Below, piece after piece: positions 8,754-19,880 of a stretch of 64,000 bases of DNA. The stretch lies in assembly GCF_900074915.1 (NCBI RefSeq), contig NZ_LT222316.1, positions 1 through 64,000 on the forward strand. Direction: 5' to 3'. The stretch comes from Pseudomonas cerasi (GTDB lineage Bacteria; Pseudomonadota; Gammaproteobacteria; Pseudomonadales; Pseudomonadaceae). The notes under the pieces were generated by a model. It did no database searches. It saw only the letters and a program-made list of their open reading frames with translations, and was not told the DNA's origin. The position numbers and the translations under genes were made by a program. Positions within the stretch are counted from its first letter, which is position 1. Each line of letters opens with the position of its first letter.

Positions 8754-9029
8754 TTATGGGCAAGGAGTAATACAAGCGGTGGGAGTACAGCAGGTGGATG
8801 GCTGCGGTCCAGCTTTGGCACCACCCCCACCCCCAGCATTGGCACTACCACCAGCACCAGCTTTGGCACCACTAGCACCACCACGGCTCGCGATCGGGTC
8901 TCCTTGGTTTTGAGAGCCACCTATATTAGCGCCACCGTCGGCATGAACAAGGGGTGCTTGCAGAGAAATGACAGTAAGACCGGCTAAGGCCGCAAACTTG
9001 ATTTTAGAGAAAGTGCAATTAAGTTTCAT
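8754..9029 (-). CDS. Secreted Gly/Ala-rich small protein with Cys-rich tail (copy 1)
   Basis: About 91 residues from ATG 9029 (MKLNCTFSKIKFAALAGLTV...). It has a good Sec signal peptide, with likely cleavage after LVHA. The mature part is ~65 residues: Gly/Ala/Ser-rich low complexity, then a tail with four cysteines (CCTPTACITPCP). No family recognised. It could be a surface or secreted peptide, or a microcin-like product, but no modification or export genes are adjacent. It lies between an IS481-like end and a truncated istA. Confidence 0.5.
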   Translation of the reverse strand: MKLNCTFSKIKFAALAGLTVISLQAPLVHADGGANIGGSQNQGDPIASRGGASGAKAGAGGSANAGGGGGAKAGPQPSTCCTPTACITPCP

Positions 9030-9184
9030 AGAATCCATCTTGTCTGATCAGAAAGTTTGAAAAAAATTGGAAATCTTCCATTAGTGGTAAGTTAAGTACA
9101 ACGGTTCCGTGCATAGGAGAATACCGGCCAGGCACACCAACCCCTCAACTCGGCGTCAGGCCGCTCACCAGCACCCTGTCAGAC

Positions 9185-10668
<1,484 letters not shown>

Positions 10669-10716
10669 GTTGGCGATTTAGCACGGAAGGGGGTCACTTT
10701 TTAGTTGGCGTTGACA
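10669..10716. repeat. IS21 right terminal end
   Basis: The sequence after istB matches the outer end of the intact IS21 (49745-49792), finishing at the terminal TGTCAACGCC (read leftward from 10716). Between 10717 and 10936 there is no gene I can support. Confidence 0.75.
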
Positions 10717-10936
10717 AGCAGTACCAAATCATCCGAATCATTACGTCGATTGTTCACCTTACCACTCCTGTAGGTGTCTATTTTGATGCGTTGAGAAAGG
10801 TAACAAAGCGCTGAAACCCACCCCAGCAATGAGTAACCACAGCGCATTCTATGTAGATCGAGCGAATCAACACAAGAATGCGCCGGAGAACACAAAACTC
10901 ATCCGCGCACTCCCCATCATGAACCATCCTCATGTT

Positions 10937-11157
10937 GGGGTCCGGGGAGCAATGGAACCGTAAACGCACTTAAGACGCGGCTAGAGTTCGCTGAACGAGT
11001 TTATCGTACCGATTTTCGGGGTGTTATTGCCTTCCTTGGTGCTCGCAGCAGTGGTTTCACAAAACGGCGGTTTTATCGTACCGGCTAAGCTGCACGCGGG
11101 TTTACAGACAGGTACTGGGCTTAAGTGCACTTTCTGCTCCGTTGCTCCCCAAACCCC
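10937..11157. mobile_element. Miniature Tn3-type element (TIME-like), 221 bp
   Basis: Two 38-bp imperfect inverted repeats at 10937-10974 and 11120-11157 each begin GGGG(T)..GGGGAGCAA and end CACTTAAG at their inner edge. The ~145-bp core has no ORF but carries two direct TTATCGTACCG motifs. The layout matches Tn3-derived inverted-repeat miniature elements that move by a transposase in trans. The flanking bases show no 5-bp duplication. Confidence 0.65.
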
Positions 11158-11159
11158 AG

Positions 11160-11255
11160 TACTCGATCAGTGATCTGGCCGAAGTGTTTTCCATATCAAG
11201 ACCAACGGTCTATCGAACACTTGCGCGCCAATCAATTGGAGTGGCTGCGACATGA
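11160..11255 (+). pseudogene. C-terminal HTH fragment of a resolvase
   Basis: 32 codons directly after the miniature element: YSISDLAEVFSISRPTVYRT, ending GVAAT and TGA. This is the DNA-binding HTH of a Tn3/invertase-type serine recombinase. The catalytic part is absent, so the miniature element sits where the gene was cut. Confidence 0.55.
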
Positions 11256-11324
11256 GCGGACCTGGAGGGGCACCAGGCAGAGATGCCTCGTTGAGGCTGA
11301 TGCATTATGGCTTGCGGATAGACG

Positions 11325-11433
11325 CAAATAATGTGGGTCGGGAACGCGGATAAAGTCAGTTAATGTGGGCAACTGTCTGGATAGAATCAAATAATGTGGG
11401 CCGGACATTCCCGATAGCGTCAAATAATGTGGG
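11325..11433. repeat. Four phased TAATGTGGG direct repeats
   Basis: TAATGTGGG starts at 11329, 11361, 11392 and 11425, spacings 32, 31 and 33 bp (about three helical turns), most within CAAATAATGTGGG. The pattern resembles a transposon end with multiple binding sites, like the 33-bp-spaced pair at 8497-8541 but with a different core. Confidence 0.55.
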
Positions 11434-11514
11434 TTCAAAATGACGGATAAACGCGAGCCCAACGTTTTATAAACGCAAGCCGTAGTAGCTAGCAGGAGGT
11501 CCACACGTGATCCA

Positions 11515-11580
11515 TTCCAACGTCTTTACTTTTTGATGTGGACGGCACTGCCTCGACTCCCAGAATCCCTGAGAGTTTGA
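11515..11580 (+). pseudogene. Possible HAD-type phosphatase/phosphomannomutase start, degenerate
   Basis: One frame reads SLLFDVDGTASTPRIPESLT then stops. The DVDGT is the HAD catalytic motif. The following 150 bases contain in-frame stops. It is very short, so only a guess. No other gene is supported between 11434 and 11734. Confidence 0.25.
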
Positions 11581-11734
11581 CGTAGCCCTCCGTCAATCGA
11601 GCCATGATTTTATTACCGGAGCTGAGACGCAGAGGTTATTTGGTCACCCGATGGGTCAAATCGTCTTAGAACTTTTGACCCATCATCCAGCGGTTCATGG
11701 TTGGGTGTTGGCTTGCTTATCAGCTCAGGGACGG

Positions 11735-12720
<986 letters not shown>

Positions 12721-12740
<20 letters not shown>

Positions 12741-13950
12741 CGTGGCCTCTGCACCGCCTGCTTACAAACCTCGACCGCTCAAAAACCTCTTCACGGCCAA
12801 CGGCTGCTGGGCAGATTTGCTGGAAGCCGGCGGTCTGCGCCAAATCGAAGTGGAGTCGATCAGCAAAATGCTCGCCTGCGGCACCTCGATACTGGGCGTC
12901 AAACACTACACCTGTGCCAATGAGCATTGCCCGCACGTCAAATACCTGTGCAACACCTGCCATTGCCGGGCCTGTCCTTCCTGCGGCAAAAAGGCCACCG
13001 ACCAGTGGATCGCCGTGCAAAACAACCGTCTGCCCGACTGCCCCTGGCAGCATCTGGTGTTCACGCTGCCCGACACGCTGTGGTCCCTGTTCTTCTACAA
13101 CCGCTGGCTGCTCGATGCGCTGTTTCGTCTGGCGGCCGATAACCTGATCTACACCGCCAAGCGGCGCGGTTTGCGCGTCGGGATTTTCGGGGCGCTGCAC
13201 ACCTATGGCCGGCGGCTCAACTGGCATCCCCACGTCCACCTGTCGGTGACCGCGGGCGGCCTGGATGAGCAGGGCGTCTGGAAAAATCTGTCGTTCCACA
13301 AAGAGGCCCTGCGGCGGCGCTGGATGTGGCTGGTGCGCGATTACCTGCTGGGACAGCCGCTTTCGCAATTGACGATGCCGCCGCAGCTGGCCCACATCCA
13401 CTGTGAAAGCGACTGGCACCGTCTGATACTGACCGCTGGTGGCCAGCACTGGCACATCCACTTGTCGAAGAAGACGGAAAACGGCCGAAAGACCGTCAAT
13501 TACCTGGGCCGCTACCTGAAAAAACCGCCGATCTCGGGCAGTCGTCTGGCGCATTACACCTGCGGGGCCACGTTGAGCTTTACCTACCTGGATCACCGCA
13601 CGCAGACCTATCAGCAGGAAACGCTAAGCCAGGCCGACATGCTGCGCCGGGTGGTGCAGCACATCCCGGAAAAGCATTTCCGGATGATCCGGTATTTTGG
13701 TTTTCTGGCCAATCGGGTCTGCGGGCAGTACCTGCCAAAGGTCTATGAAGCACTGAAGATGGCGACGCCAGGACCGGTATCAAAGCTGTATTTTGCGCCG
13801 ATGGCCAAAGCCTTTCTAAACGTCGATCCGTTCCGTTGCGTGCTGTGTGGCGCACGGATGGTATACACGGCGGCAATCAGCGGGCTGACGGTGCAGGGAC
13901 TGGTCCTCAACGCTCAGGCAATCGCGCAGATGAGGTACGTGAAGCCCTGA
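12721..13950 (+). CDS. IS801-type transposase (IS91 family, HUH)
   Basis: 409 residues. A cysteine-rich zinc-finger region (CNTCHCRACPSCGKK, about 77-92) is followed by the HUH motif HPHVHLSVTAGG near residue 175 and the catalytic tyrosine region YLGRYLKK near 262. These transposases move by rolling-circle transposition without target duplication. Length and sequence fit IS801 of P. syringae. The noncoding 3' tail runs to the hairpin at 14101-14130, and a second copy of this 3' end lies at 887-1158. The precise left end was not located. Confidence 0.88.
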
Positions 13951-14100
13951 CAGGGGGAAGGTGCGTCCGCACCTAGGCTCAGCGGTAAAATAACCTGCAC
14001 AAATTCGGATTGATAGGGATTTTCACTGCATAAGTAACGCATCAGCGTCTTCCTACGCATCGCTATGAAGGCATGACGCCTCCTTCACAGCGTCAGGTTC

Positions 14101-14130
14101 ATGCATAGGCATTTTGAAATTCCTATGCAT
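14101..14130. repeat. Hairpin at the IS801 3' tail
   Basis: Perfect 9-bp arms ATGCATAGG and CCTATGCAT around a 12-base AT-rich loop. The same structure ends the IS801 fragment at 1123-1158, so it probably belongs to the element's ori-side end. Confidence 0.55.
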
Positions 14131-14134
14131 CAAG

Positions 14135-14700
14135 AAGTAACTCATGCCAAGCCGACCAGCTGCGCAAAACGCATGCCTTAATTGAAGGCAAAGAGCGATT
14201 GACCATGCACATTATTTTTCTGAGCAGGCTGCGCGCACACGCGCCCGGTTGAGGACTGGGGCGGCTTGCCGCCCTGGGCCGATTTATCCGGGTCTTAGCG
14301 CCCGCAGGGTGGCCGCAGGCCAGGGCAGGGCAGCTTCATCGGCCTGGGCCGCTTAGACAGGCTGTTTCACTGACGTATAGGCGCAGACATACGCGCCGTG
14401 CCGAAGGCACGACTTGCGCGTGCATTACCGCTTTATGAGGTGGTTTCCACCGCGTAAATCCCTGTTTTTCCTGAAAGGGGAAACTGAAGGGGGGATAAAA
14501 TTTCATTTATTTCAAACACTCCAATGCGCCACCTCCGGCGTGGCCACAAAGAGCCGTTGGCACAGCCAAAAAGCGGCACAACCAGCGCCGTCGAGCGGTC
14601 ATTGTGGTGCCTGGCCATAAGGCCACCAACCGCCCTTAAATCGCAGGCGTGACAATGCCTCCGCGTGAGCGGATGCAGTTTTCAGACAACGTGGGGCCTG
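14135..14700. other. Probable replication origin region downstream of repA
   Basis: 565 bases with no convincing gene, immediately 3' of repA on the minus strand. In IncFII-type replicons the origin lies downstream of the rep gene. Here there are GC-rich dyads (GCGCGCACACGCGCCC at ~14230) and a T/A-rich patch at 14490-14515 that could melt. No clear iterons. Assigned by position only. Confidence 0.4.
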
Positions 14701-15519
14701 TTAGGCTTTTTTGCTCCTCGACGCCAGGAGCCTATCCAGCGCACTGGACACGGTGTTGCTCACTGGCGGCGATGTGCTGGAGTCCGCGACATCTTGCGTA
14801 TCCGGTACGCCCGCCTCCCGATTTTCCTTGGCCTGCCAGCGCTGACGCGACGTTTCACGGCGCTGGAGTTCCAGAGAGTGCTTTTCCATGTCCGCCAAGC
14901 GCTGTTGCCCTATGTCGCGCAGCTGAGCATCGCGACGCTTCTTGGCCGACTTCTGCACGCGTTCATGAACATAGGCCAGGCCAAGGTCTTTCCAGAAAAG
15001 CTTGGTGAAGCGGATCAGGACGCGGGTGCGCACCAGGTGCAGACCGTTATCGTCCTTCTCGTCCAGGCGAATGCGCTCGATACGGCGGTACACATACCCC
15101 GCATCATCCAGGGTTTTCATCAGGCGACACAGCGCTGGTGCAGAGATACCGGCATCCTCGGCAATGCCACACTGAGTGTTCAGCACATAACGGCCATTGG
15201 CAGGGTCGATGTAGCCCAGCACGCTGGTGGCCAGGTCCAGACGCACCAGCAGCTGCTCGGCCACGCGCTCAATGGCCAGAAACTTCTCTCGCCGGGTACG
15301 CCGATCGCCGTGAACGCCATCCAGGCGGCGCAGGTATTGGCCCCGGTAGCGGTCCATGTTGCTCAGGCGCTCATAGGCCGAGCGGATCAGGGGATTTTTA
15401 AGCTGTTGTTCAGAGAGGTGACGGGGAGCCGCGTAACGGGCAGGCTTTGCCCGACCGGGGCGACGTAAAGCAGAGTGAGGGTCAGAAGGGGAGAGCCTGA
15501 CAGCCTTGAGGTGCCTCAT
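14701..15519 (-). CDS. repA: RepA, IncFII-like plasmid replication initiator
   Basis: 272 residues, rich in basic residues. It contains NPLIRSAYERL, a winged-helix-like centre (YVLNTQCGIAEDAGISAPAL) and a basic C-terminal part VHERVQKSAKKRRDAQL. These resemble the IncFII/IncL-M RepA family, whose members bind the origin downstream of their gene, often in cis. The start at 15519 overlaps the stop of a 40-codon leader ORF (ATGA), and an antisense RNA unit lies upstream. It is the only replication initiator I find. Confidence 0.8.
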   Translation of the reverse strand: MRHLKAVRLSPSDPHSALRRPGRAKPARYAAPRHLSEQQLKNPLIRSAYERLSNMDRYRGQYLRRLDGVHGDRRTRREKFLAIERVAEQLLVRLDLATSVLGYIDPANGRYVLNTQCGIAEDAGISAPALCRLMKTLDDAGYVYRRIERIRLDEKDDNGLHLVRTRVLIRFTKLFWKDLGLAYVHERVQKSAKKRRDAQLRDIGQQRLADMEKHSLELQRRETSRQRWQAKENREAGVPDTQDVADSSTSPPVSNTVSSALDRLLASRSKKA

Positions 15520-15638
15520 GCTTCACCGCCTTGGCCATGAAGGCCATGCGCTACGGTAAAAAGTGTCAGGTTTTGGTGATGCTGGGGGTACAGGTCTGCC
15601 TTTAGAAGGGGCACAGCCTGCTGAAGAATCTTTTCCAT
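15516..15638 (-). CDS. RepA leader peptide (Tap/RepB-like), translationally coupled
   Basis: 40 residues starting MEKILQQAVPLLKADLYP; its TGA overlaps the repA ATG as ATGA. In IncFII, IncL/M and IncI plasmids a short leader peptide must be translated for repA to be translated. Its own start is buried in a hairpin (arms GTTCACCG and CGGTGGAC just upstream), so access would depend on leader-RNA folding. Confidence 0.7.
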   Translation of the reverse strand: MEKILQQAVPLLKADLYPQHHQNLTLFTVAHGLHGQGGEA

Positions 15639-15665
15639 AAGTCCACCGTTCAGCGGTGAACTGAA

Positions 15666-15707
15666 GGCTTCACTTTTGACGGCTTGCACAAAGCCGCAGT
15701 GAACGCC
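15666..15707 (-). promoter_or_regulatory. Large stem-loop in the repA mRNA leader
   Basis: On the mRNA (minus) strand three stacked arms pair: GGC/GCC, TTCACT/AGTGAA and CGGCTT/AAGCCG, with a loop of about five bases. It lies between the antisense target and the leader peptide, where such replicons place their regulatory structure. The -35 and spacer of the antisense promoter are embedded in it. Confidence 0.5.
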
Positions 15708-15712
15708 ATAAT
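15684..15712 (+). promoter_or_regulatory. Promoter of the copy-control antisense RNA
   Basis: TTGCAC (15684-15689), exactly 17 bases, then CATAAT (15707-15712): a good sigma-70 promoter reading against repA. Transcription would begin near 15719. Confidence 0.6.
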
Positions 15713-15718
15713 CAGCTC

Positions 15719-15804
15719 ACGTTATGTGTGTTGAACAGGTGTCGATTGAGCATCTGGCCTGTTCAAGATTTTCCAAAAAGCCCCGCCGGCAAGCGGGGCT
15801 TTTT
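15719..15804 (+). ncRNA. Counter-transcribed copy-control RNA (CopA/RNAI-like), about 86 nt
   Basis: Between a sigma-70-like promoter and an intrinsic terminator lies one stem-loop, TTGAACAGG (15731-15739) paired with CCTGTTCAA (15758-15766). The terminator stem follows directly. Size and architecture (single antisense hairpin, terminator hairpin, opposite to the leader of repA) match copy-control RNAs of IncFII, IncI and IncL/M plasmids. It would base-pair with the repA leader and block leader-peptide translation. Confidence 0.62.
15775..15804 (+). terminator. Terminator of the antisense RNA
   Basis: AAAAAGCCCCGC - loop CGGCAA - GCGGGGCTTTTT: an 11-12-bp stem with a T-run on the plus side. 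It is symmetrical enough to act in both directions, and repA transcripts starting at the GntR gene side would meet it. Confidence 0.75.
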
Positions 15805-15928
15805 GGTTTCTGCAATTCGTGAATCTACATCGTCGCTTTCCTGCAAATAAAACTGTGCCGGATAGTAGCATGGGAGCCTCGCTTTTCGCGTTACAAAATC
15901 CGTTGCTTTCAACAAGCTAGGTCAGTCA

Positions 15929-16357
15929 TCAGCACGTGGTAGGGCGCAGTTGACCCAGGACACGCAGGATTTCGTTTTCAAAGGCCACTTTTGATTCGAA
16001 ATCGCCCAGCTTTGTATGGCGTTCTGCAACGCACCTCAGCAAGCCCGGCAGATGACCGTACTGGGGAGGCTCATTGCCGTTCGTGACTAGGTAGCTTTTG
16101 TGGTACTGCGCGGCGATATAGCCCTGCGTCTCCAACGAACGCAGCGCTTCGCGCACCGGCATACGGCTGACCTGGAAGGCATTGGCAATGGCTTGATGCG
16201 TAAGGGGTTCACCCGGTTCAAGCCGCCCATCAATGATGGCTTCGCGAAGCGCCACTTCAATTGTCTCCCGGGGCAGCGCTACAGGCCGTGCAATGCCGAG
16301 GGCTATGGTTTCAAGCACGTGCTGCGCGTGCAGTTTCTGCGTTTTGCGGTTACTCAT
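15929..16357 (-). CDS. GntR-family transcriptional regulator (short)
   Basis: 142 residues with the GntR winged HTH at about 30-90 (ALREAIIDGRLEPGEPLTHQ, then MPVREALRSLETQGYI). Only ~50 residues follow, so the usual ligand-binding (FCD) domain is missing or reduced. It sits between the replicon and the distal end of the transfer operon, 78 bases after trbC, and could control either. An in-frame ATG at 16357 is preceded by AAAAAGGAGC. Confidence 0.78.
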   Translation of the reverse strand: MSNRKTQKLHAQHVLETIALGIARPVALPRETIEVALREAIIDGRLEPGEPLTHQAIANAFQVSRMPVREALRSLETQGYIAAQYHKSYLVTNGNEPPQYGHLPGLLRCVAERHTKLGDFESKVAFENEILRVLGQLRPTTC

Positions 16358-16434
16358 TTACAGCTCCTTTTTACGCATGCGACACAACCCTGCGCCGGCG
16401 CATCGGTATCGGCGCGGCACAGGGTTGCGGTCTA

Positions 16435-18723
16435 TTAATCCCAGTCGAACGGCGCCGGCGAATACGATCCGTCGTCGAAATAGGGCGGTGACTGGTCGTG
16501 GCTTGGTGGAACAGGCGTTGCGGCTCTAGGTGCAGGCGCCTTGCCCTTCACTTTCGGCGCTCTGGCCGGATCGATGTGCTGCGCCTGGTAGGCCTGCAAC
16601 CGCTTGCTGCCGACGGTCAGGTCCAGCGCCGTGGACGATTGCGCCACGTAGCCGCTTCCGCGCTTGGGCACATGCTCCAGCGCTGTGTGCCATAACAAGG
16701 TGCTGCGCACTGCCGCTCCAGGACGGCGACGCCAGATCAGCCGCCACTCTTCTCCCAGCTCGTTCAAGACGACCAACGTCGGATCTGTCAGCACCAGGTT
16801 TTCAAGGTCTGAACGGCCAGGCTTCATCGCCAGGTGGTACAGGATCTGCTGCACGCGGTCCGCGCGCGGATAGCTGCGCCGAATGCGGGCAGGTGCACCG
16901 GCCAACAAGGTGTCCAGCGCTGGCGGGGCCACCTCGATGAAACGGTTGATCCGGATCGCTTCCTTGGACAGCTTGTCAGCATCGTGAATGTACAAGGAGC
17001 TGCCGCGAATCACTTGTCCGTTGAACAGCGTGATGTTTTCCCCCTCCTTGAGCTGCTGCACTTCCTCGACGCTGACTTTCTTCTCATCTTTCAGGCTCAG
17101 TGTGTCTGCTTCCTCCCAGCTGGCCCCCATGATTCCGGCCTGACGCACCATACCGCTCATCACTGGCAGGTACTCGGTACCGGCCATCAACTGCAGTATT
17201 TCGAGAGTGTCCTTGGGGTCCATGATCTTGCCGGTGATTCGGACCCCCATGTTCCCGATCAGCGTCCACACCTTGTCGCCGGCCGCCGACTTGAGGCGCT
17301 GCGCCTCCTGACTCGCCAGGAGCAGGCAAAACCCCAGGGAGCGTACCTGCGTGGCCAGCTCGCCGAGCTTTTCGGTGTAGTAGGCCCCGACCTCGTCGCA
17401 GATCCACAAGAACGGAAAGCGGTCCTTGTACTTGCGGATCACCAGGATGTCTTCGGGTTTGCCCTCCAGTTTCTCCCCCAGATCCTGGCTCAGGATCATG
17501 GCCAATTGCGACACGTACAGACGCCCAAGGGTCGCGGCCTCGGTCGAGGAGATTTCCAGCGCAGGAATCAGGACCACCAGGATGCGATCGTTATGCACCA
17601 CGTCCTTGAGGTCTATGTCGCCGGCGTCACGAGCAAACACATGGCCGTAGGTGTCATTGAACAAGGCCAGCATGCGGGTGAACTGCTGGATCAGAAAACC
17701 ATGCTGATCCAACGCGGTGGTCGCCCATTCCTCCGGCGAATCCACCTTGGCCAGGTCAAAACCGGACAATGTGCCCAGGTAGTTTTTCAGGGGTAACTGG
17801 GCGTCTTCATGCCATTGCTGTTCCACCGACTGGATGTAGAGCTTGGCAATGGCCCGCAACGGCAAATGTGCCTGGATCGTGCGCTGGGACATGACCGTGC
17901 CTTCACGCCGGCACTTGTACACCAGGGAGAACACCAAAGCCTGAATCATGGCCCGGGCTTTCTCTTGCCAGCCGGCATCGTTGCCCGCAGGAGGCAACAT
18001 CGAATCCATCAGGTTGATGATGTAGGTTTCCTGAGCAATACCGAACGCGTTGACGGTATTGGTCTGCCCTCTGCTTTTGTTGTCCTCCAGCAGTTCCTGT
18101 GCCCTGGAGCGGCCCCCGGTAATGAAGTTCATCATCCGAACGTCGTCTTCACGGCCAAAGCGTCGGGCCAGCGACACGATCGCGGCGGCCACATCATTTT
18201 GGGCCTTGCCGTCCGAATAAATCAGGCCCTTTCCATAGCCCAGCTGGCCCAACACGTACCCCAGCAGTGCTTCGGTTTTGCCGGCACCGGTTGTACCGAA
18301 CATCAGAATATGGCGGGTCATGTCATCCAGCGACAGCCACAGTTCACGCCCGGCGTCCCGACCGCGCAGGTACCCCATGTACAAGATGCCCGCTGCCTTG
18401 AGCATCACCGTGCGCATGGCTGTGACCGGCAAGAAACCCAGCAGCTTGCCCGTCACCTGGCGTTGCGTCGAAGGGTCGAGGCGGTCCATGTCTGAAGGCA
18501 TGCGCATGGGCATCTGCCAGGGTTCGAGCAGCATGACAGGTGACCAGACCAGCAAGGCCGGCAGACTGAGCCACAGGCTGACCGGGTACAGAACGCCTCC
18601 CACCACAGACCCGGCCAGGCCCAGCGTCAGACTACCGGGGCCCATCAACCACTCAGCCAATGCCGAGTGGTAAACCCGCCGATTAAGGCGGGTGCGCTCG
18701 ACGGCGTAGTCATTGGGGCGCAT
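16435..18723 (-). CDS. trbC: TrbC/DotL-like type IV coupling protein ATPase
   Basis: 762 residues from ATG 18723 (AGGAGGTG upstream). Two N-terminal membrane segments (about 20-65) precede the Walker A FGTTGAGKTEALLG near 143-156 and the Walker B region FLWICDEVGAYY near 435. In IncI plasmids TrbC (DotL/IcmO in Legionella) is the motor that brings the relaxase-DNA substrate to the channel. It is last in the transfer operon and overlaps the upstream trbB by 14 bases. The C-terminal Pro-rich tail may bind adaptors. Confidence 0.9.
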   Translation of the reverse strand: MRPNDYAVERTRLNRRVYHSALAEWLMGPGSLTLGLAGSVVGGVLYPVSLWLSLPALLVWSPVMLLEPWQMPMRMPSDMDRLDPSTQRQVTGKLLGFLPVTAMRTVMLKAAGILYMGYLRGRDAGRELWLSLDDMTRHILMFGTTGAGKTEALLGYVLGQLGYGKGLIYSDGKAQNDVAAAIVSLARRFGREDDVRMMNFITGGRSRAQELLEDNKSRGQTNTVNAFGIAQETYIINLMDSMLPPAGNDAGWQEKARAMIQALVFSLVYKCRREGTVMSQRTIQAHLPLRAIAKLYIQSVEQQWHEDAQLPLKNYLGTLSGFDLAKVDSPEEWATTALDQHGFLIQQFTRMLALFNDTYGHVFARDAGDIDLKDVVHNDRILVVLIPALEISSTEAATLGRLYVSQLAMILSQDLGEKLEGKPEDILVIRKYKDRFPFLWICDEVGAYYTEKLGELATQVRSLGFCLLLASQEAQRLKSAAGDKVWTLIGNMGVRITGKIMDPKDTLEILQLMAGTEYLPVMSGMVRQAGIMGASWEEADTLSLKDEKKVSVEEVQQLKEGENITLFNGQVIRGSSLYIHDADKLSKEAIRINRFIEVAPPALDTLLAGAPARIRRSYPRADRVQQILYHLAMKPGRSDLENLVLTDPTLVVLNELGEEWRLIWRRRPGAAVRSTLLWHTALEHVPKRGSGYVAQSSTALDLTVGSKRLQAYQAQHIDPARAPKVKGKAPAPRAATPVPPSHDQSPPYFDDGSYSPAPFDWD

Positions 18724-19795
18724 TCGACACCTCCTGAACCTGGCGGGCAGGTTGCTCATCGAGGAAGGCTTTGAGCCTGATCGGATCACGCAACAACGCC
18801 TGCGGCACATAGCGCCCATCGTCGCTGATCACCCAGGGCGTGCCCGGTATGCGATAGGCCTGATAGGCCGTCTGGTTGATCCCCAAGGCCTTTTCTGCCA
18901 CATCGCACGTGCCTACTGGTTGCGCCGCTTTCAACTCCACCCCTTCCGACGCCGGCTTTAACGGGGGTTTCCCAAGGTTCACACCCTCGGGGGCTGCATC
19001 AAACAGGCGATCCCACGCAGCTTTGCGTTGCTCATGCGGCAAGCACAGCACCGGCGTGATGGCGGCTATCGACTTCTCCTTGCCGATCACCGGCACAGGA
19101 AAAACCACCACGTTGAAGGCGTCGGAGAGCGTGTTGAGGGACGACTCCAGACGCTGGCAGTTCGGACAGCCAGGGTCCGAAAAGACATACAGCGTGCGCG
19201 CGTGACCGCTGGAATAGTCAACGGTGAACAGCTTGCGCTCCGCAGCGTTGTGCAGCTTTTGAGGGAGTGTGGCCCGAACCTCCCTGGGCAATGTCCAGCC
19301 ATCGTCAGGTGCCACGTCTGCAGCGGACTGGCGTGGCTCAGAAGCGATCGGCGCCGGCGCGCTGCGCTTGGCCAGGTCCGGCTTGGGGGCGCTCGGGACT
19401 GAGGGCGTGATGACCTGGGCCGCCGGCATTACAACAGGCAATTCAAGCGCTCGGCCAAGCCATAGGGCACCGAGGCAAAGCACAACCAACAGCACGAACA
19501 CGCTCATCAGACGCCGCTGGGTCTTGCGTCGTCCATGACGCAGCAAAGCCCGCGACAGTGCGGTCAGTAGCTCATGGGTTTCGTCACTGTCATGGGTTTC
19601 AAGTGAGAATTCAAAACCCTGAACATCGCGGCAGACCACACCGTCATTGCTCAAATAAAACGAGTGCTGATGGCGAAGGTCCAGGGTGCAAATCGTGCGT
19701 GTCACGATGCCTTCTTCCTGATCTGCCTGATAGACAACCAGCTGATCGCCTTGAATGTCCACCGAAAACGGGGCGCGCAAAGATGCCGAGGCCAT
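18710..19795 (-). CDS. trbB: TrbB-like DsbC-type thioredoxin-fold protein
   Basis: 361 residues from ATG 19795 (GAGGAAA upstream). A cytoplasmic N-terminal ~95 residues and one membrane helix (LMSVFVLLVVLCLGALWLG) precede a periplasmic thioredoxin-like domain with active site CPNC in FSDPGCPNCQRLE near residue 210. IncI TrbB is a disulfide isomerase needed for efficient transfer. The trbA-trbB-trbC order is the IncI order. Confidence 0.82.
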   Translation of the reverse strand: MASASLRAPFSVDIQGDQLVVYQADQEEGIVTRTICTLDLRHQHSFYLSNDGVVCRDVQGFEFSLETHDSDETHELLTALSRALLRHGRRKTQRRLMSVFVLLVVLCLGALWLGRALELPVVMPAAQVITPSVPSAPKPDLAKRSAPAPIASEPRQSAADVAPDDGWTLPREVRATLPQKLHNAAERKLFTVDYSSGHARTLYVFSDPGCPNCQRLESSLNTLSDAFNVVVFPVPVIGKEKSIAAITPVLCLPHEQRKAAWDRLFDAAPEGVNLGKPPLKPASEGVELKAAQPVGTCDVAEKALGINQTAYQAYRIPGTPWVISDDGRYVPQALLRDPIRLKAFLDEQPARQVQEVSNAPQ

Positions 19796-19880
19796 GGGGT
19801 TTCCTCTGATAGAAGATGAATTCAATTGAATGGAACAGTGTCAGAAAGGGGATATGAAGGGCGCGGCGAGACGTAGCGCT

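Noticed and set aside
8686..8913. A proline/alanine-rich plus-strand ORF
   Set aside because: It is the reverse of the Gly/Ala-rich secreted ORF, which has a signal peptide and a better start.
11232..11504. A minus-strand ORF with repeated PHYLTLS-like segments
   Set aside because: It is only the translation of the phased TAATGTGGG DNA repeats.
16834..17796. A 320-residue plus-strand open frame, and others like it across 16-45 kb
   Set aside because: They lie opposite well-supported transfer genes, have no recognisable domains, and reflect the GC-rich codon pattern of the true genes.
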